NCBI RefSeq assembly: GCF_000753715.1
Contig: NZ_JPER01000003.1
Span: 1 to 64,000 of the forward strand
Direction of reading: 5' to 3'
Length of the DNA: 64,000 nucleotides
DNA from: Pseudidiomarina salinarum
GTDB lineage: Bacteria > Pseudomonadota > Gammaproteobacteria > Enterobacterales > Alteromonadaceae
Shown: positions 61,779 to 64,000 of the stretch, in pieces
Position numbering within the stretch: the first letter of the stretch is position 1
Layout of the letters: each line of letters begins with the position of its first letter
The notes under the pieces: model-generated
Database searches by the model: none
What the model saw: only the letters and a program-made list of their open reading frames with translations
What the model was told of the DNA's origin: nothing
Position numbers and translations under genes: made by a program

Positions 61779-62612
61779 GTGACGCGTTACGAACCCCAGC
61801 AAGTTGCACTTTTAACTAAGCATGGAAAGGCTCAGTGGATAGCGCCTGAACTGGCAAACGTGGGCTTAGCGGTGGTGCCGACAGAAGCGTTCGACACTGA
61901 CTTATTCGGCACTTTTAGTGGCGAACAGGAGCGTACGGCCAGCCCGCTCGAATGCGCAAAGCGCAAAGCGGCCCTCGCCTGCGAATTGACCGGGCTGCGG
62001 CTGGGTTTAGGCAGTGAGGGTAGCTTTGGTGGTGGGCCGATGCCGGGATTGATGAACTGGGATCAGGAAATTTTAGTCCTTTACGATGCTTCTCAAGACT
62101 TTTACGTAACCGCCGTTGCGTCCGCCGCGATCAGCTTGCGGGACTTTAGTGATAACGACTTGCCGGAATTAACGAGTAAATTAGCGCAGTTCGCGTCAGG
62201 TCAGGCCTGGATGGTACATACCGACAAAGGCATCTTTAAGGATATGTACTCCGCATCCGCAATTTACGCGCTACTGCGAGAGCATAACCTATGGGATGGT
62301 GAGAAGTTTTATGGTGAATACCTACGAATTCAACCGGACTATCGCGCGATGAACTGCCCTGAGCGCCAGCGCTTCATAGCGTCTGCCGCGGCACAGTTAC
62401 GTGAGCGCTTACTATCGCTATGCCCGGAGTGTGGCGAGGTCAACTTCTGGCTGACGGATGTGCGCCGCGGCTTGCCTTGTCAGCAGTGTGGGCTGCCCAC
62501 CGAGCTGACCAACAAAACAATTAAATCCTGTTCCGCTTGTGACTTCACTGTAGAACAACCCGTCGCGGAAAAATACGCTGACCCCATGCATTGCCAGGTA
62601 TGTAATCCATGA
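61779..62612 (+). CDS. DUF6671-family protein
   Basis: In this 277-residue protein the N-terminal two thirds match DUF6671 (LLTKHGKAQWIAPEL, FDTDLFGTFSGEQERT, GSEGSFGGGPMP). The C-terminal third has two CxxC pairs (LCPECGEVNFW and CQQCG, then CSACDF and CQVC), a zinc-ribbon pair. Function is unknown. It overlaps the tsaC-like gene by four bases (ATGA), a coupled unit that hints at an RNA-linked role. GTG start. Confidence 0.75.
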   Translation: MTRYEPQQVALLTKHGKAQWIAPELANVGLAVVPTEAFDTDLFGTFSGEQERTASPLECAKRKAALACELTGLRLGLGSEGSFGGGPMPGLMNWDQEILVLYDASQDFYVTAVASAAISLRDFSDNDLPELTSKLAQFASGQAWMVHTDKGIFKDMYSASAIYALLREHNLWDGEKFYGEYLRIQPDYRAMNCPERQRFIASAAAQLRERLLSLCPECGEVNFWLTDVRRGLPCQQCGLPTELTNKTIKSCSACDFTVEQPVAEKYADPMHCQVCNP

Positions 62613-63586
62613 AAACCGAATACTTAAAGGCTGACAGCCCTGCTGACTTATCCCGAGCCGCTGACTGGTTAAAACAAGGTGAGCTGGTCGCGGTACCAAC
62701 TGAGACCGTATATGGCCTTGCGGCCGATGCGACCAACCCGGCTGCGGTCGAAAAGATCTTCGAAGCCAAAGGCCGCCCGAAAAACCACCCGCTGATCACG
62801 CATATCCGCGATTTGGGCCAACTTGATTTCTGGGCCCAACGCCCGCCCGCATGGCTCTATTCTGCGCTTGAAACCGCCTGGCCCGGCCCGTTGACCGTGG
62901 TGCTGCGCAAACAGCCATGGATTAACAACACAGTGACCGGCGGTTTAGATACTATCGGCCTGCGGGTGCCATCGCATCCGGCCCTTCTCGAGCTGATGAA
63001 AACCGGCGAACTGGCGCTGGCCGCTCCCTCGGCAAATTTATATCAGCAACTCACCCCGACTACCCCGGAGCAGGTGCGCGCCGCACTGGATGGCCGGATT
63101 GCGGCGATTCTGGATGGTGGGCGGTGCCAGTTAGGTACCGAATCAACCATCGTCGGCATAAGTGAAAATCAGGTAACGGTTCTACGCGCCGGCCCGCTGC
63201 AGCGACGCGAGTTTGAAGCCCTGTTCCCGGTTCCCGTGGTCGCCCCTGCATACCATCAGGAGCAAGTGCCGGGTAACAAGCGTGTGCATTACCGCCCCAC
63301 GACACCGGTCTACCTTAAATCCTGCGAAGAAATCATGAATGCGGGGGCACGAAGCGATTTAGTCTGCCTCTACTTTTCTGACGAACTCAGCCAATGGCAC
63401 TCAGAACAAAGCGATCTCAAAGGCATTGCCATGCCTGCTGACGCCGTGGGTTATCGCCATGCGCTCTATGCTTCTCTTTACCTGGCCGATCAACGCAACG
63501 CCGGCGCGATCTGGATCGAGATGCCGCCGAAAGCTGAAGGCTGGGACGATATCTGGGACAGGCTACACCGGGCCACGCTCAGTTGA
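62609..63586 (+). CDS. tsaC: L-threonylcarbamoyladenylate synthase (TsaC/Sua5)
   Basis: This 325-residue Sua5/YciO/YrdC-fold enzyme makes threonylcarbamoyl-AMP for t6A modification of ANN-decoding tRNAs. Motifs: KQGELVAVPTETVYGLAADA, KIFEAKGRPKNHPLITHI, WPGPLTVVLRK, RVPSHPALLEL and the ST(I)V block ESTIVGI. The C-terminal 100 residues form a Sua5 domain after a linker, so this is the long (Sua5) form. Confidence 0.9.
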   Translation: MKTEYLKADSPADLSRAADWLKQGELVAVPTETVYGLAADATNPAAVEKIFEAKGRPKNHPLITHIRDLGQLDFWAQRPPAWLYSALETAWPGPLTVVLRKQPWINNTVTGGLDTIGLRVPSHPALLELMKTGELALAAPSANLYQQLTPTTPEQVRAALDGRIAAILDGGRCQLGTESTIVGISENQVTVLRAGPLQRREFEALFPVPVVAPAYHQEQVPGNKRVHYRPTTPVYLKSCEEIMNAGARSDLVCLYFSDELSQWHSEQSDLKGIAMPADAVGYRHALYASLYLADQRNAGAIWIEMPPKAEGWDDIWDRLHRATLS

Positions 63587-63658
63587 CACCAGCCTGAGTG
63601 ATCTATACTTGCTAACGAAGCGTATTTATATATGACTAAATCGTTAGGGAGGTTATTG

Positions 63659-64000
63659 ATGTCGAATGCAAACCAAACTAAGAAAACTGCAAAATTTACC
63701 GCGCCTGGCCTGAAAGACAAGGCCGCCGACGAAACCATTAAGTTGCTTGACGACAGATTGGTGGCGCTGATTGATTTACAACTGACACTGAAGCACATTC
63801 ACTGGAATGTGGTCGGCCCCAACTTTATCGGCGTACATGAAATGCTCGATCCTCAGGTCGATTCAGTGCGCGAAATGACCGATACCATCGCGGAGCGCAT
63901 CGCGACCCTTGGCGGCGTTCCGAACGGAACGCCAAAATATTTGGTCGACCGCCGTCGCTGGGACGATTACTCCCTTGGCCGGGCCCTGGTCAAAGACCAT
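63659..64000 (+). CDS. dps: Dps-family ferritin-like protein (3' end beyond window)
   Basis: The first 114 codons are visible. LVALIDLQLTLKHIHWNVVG and FIGVHEMLDPQVDSVREMTD contain the His and Asp/Glu of the Dps ferroxidase site at the dimer interface. A short basic N-terminal tail precedes, as in DNA-binding Dps proteins. AGGGAGG (63646-63652) fixes the start. It stores iron and shields DNA under stress. Confidence 0.9.
   Translation, partial: MSNANQTKKTAKFTAPGLKDKAADETIKLLDDRLVALIDLQLTLKHIHWNVVGPNFIGVHEMLDPQVDSVREMTDTIAERIATLGGVPNGTPKYLVDRRRWDDYSLGRALVKDH

Noticed and set aside
1-64000. CRISPR arrays
   Set aside because: No run of regularly spaced direct repeats was seen anywhere in the window, and no cas gene was recognised.

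Overview
The window looks like a gammaproteobacterial chromosome, probably a marine Alteromonadales-type organism. This is inferred from the gene content (RND efflux with class II cytochromes, ACR3 arsenic operon, HipBA, Gamma-Mobile-Trio-like recombinases) and is not proven. It divides into accessory DNA accreted at a tRNA-Arg gene (about 143 to 46790) and a right part (about 46800 to 64000) that reads more like ordinary chromosome.

Attachment framework. A complete tRNA-Arg(CCG) lies at 66-142. Its 3' half (95-142) recurs at 46743-46790 with 46 of 48 identical bases. A broken 27-base copy lies at 38783-38809 and another fragment at 1-21. The copies at 38783 and 46743 share upstream motifs (a 14-mer and several CAGTTTCG(G) boxes). 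The simplest reading is two or more related elements stacked in tandem at one tRNA gene.

Island, left part (575-13452). This is a phosphorothioate DNA-modification and restriction locus. sspB (DUF4007), sspC (large P-loop ATPase) and sspD (PAPS-reductase-like) run rightward. sspA (cysteine desulfurase) is detached and inverted behind a small XRE regulator. A SF2 helicase, a GHKL/MORC-like ATPase and a PLD nuclease diverge from sspB and look like an SspFGH-type effector. A GIY-YIG nuclease and a DGQHR (DndB-like) protein form an extra operon at the far end. Next come excisionase- and integrase-like genes under a palindromic operator, then an HD-fold protein (with a replaced catalytic Asp) and a KfrA-like protein.

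Island, middle (16.6-38.4 kb). This is cargo rich in predicted nucleases: three PD-(D/E)xK-like proteins, an HNH protein and an Mrr-like endonuclease. It also holds a DUF3644 protein and a 42-residue Gly-rich mini-protein. A trio of genes at 26335-31343 resembles gmtX-gmtY-gmtZ. A protein of three Myb/SANT-like repeats, an IS3 remnant, a complete ABC-three-component (ABC-3C) operon with a lipase-like effector, a DUF4160 protein, a flavodoxin-like protein and a beta-lactamase-family pseudogene follow.

Island, right part (38.8-46.8 kb). An RND efflux operon with periplasmic class II cytochromes c and two TetR regulators sits beside the truncated start of a second adaptor gene. Two near-perfect palindromes are probable TetR operators. 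A perfect 46-bp palindrome lies just before the tRNA duplication.

Right part (46.9-64 kb). An EEP-family hydrolase and a hipBA module with three evenly spaced operators come first. An arsenic operon (arsR, acr3, an arsC broken by an amber codon, an FMN reductase) and a thioredoxin follow. Then come a lipoprotein, a cytochrome oxidase operon with a subunit I-III fusion, a ToxR-like TPR regulator, a PQQ-like propeller protein, a DUF6671 protein, a TsaC/Sua5 protein and a Dps protein cut by the window end.
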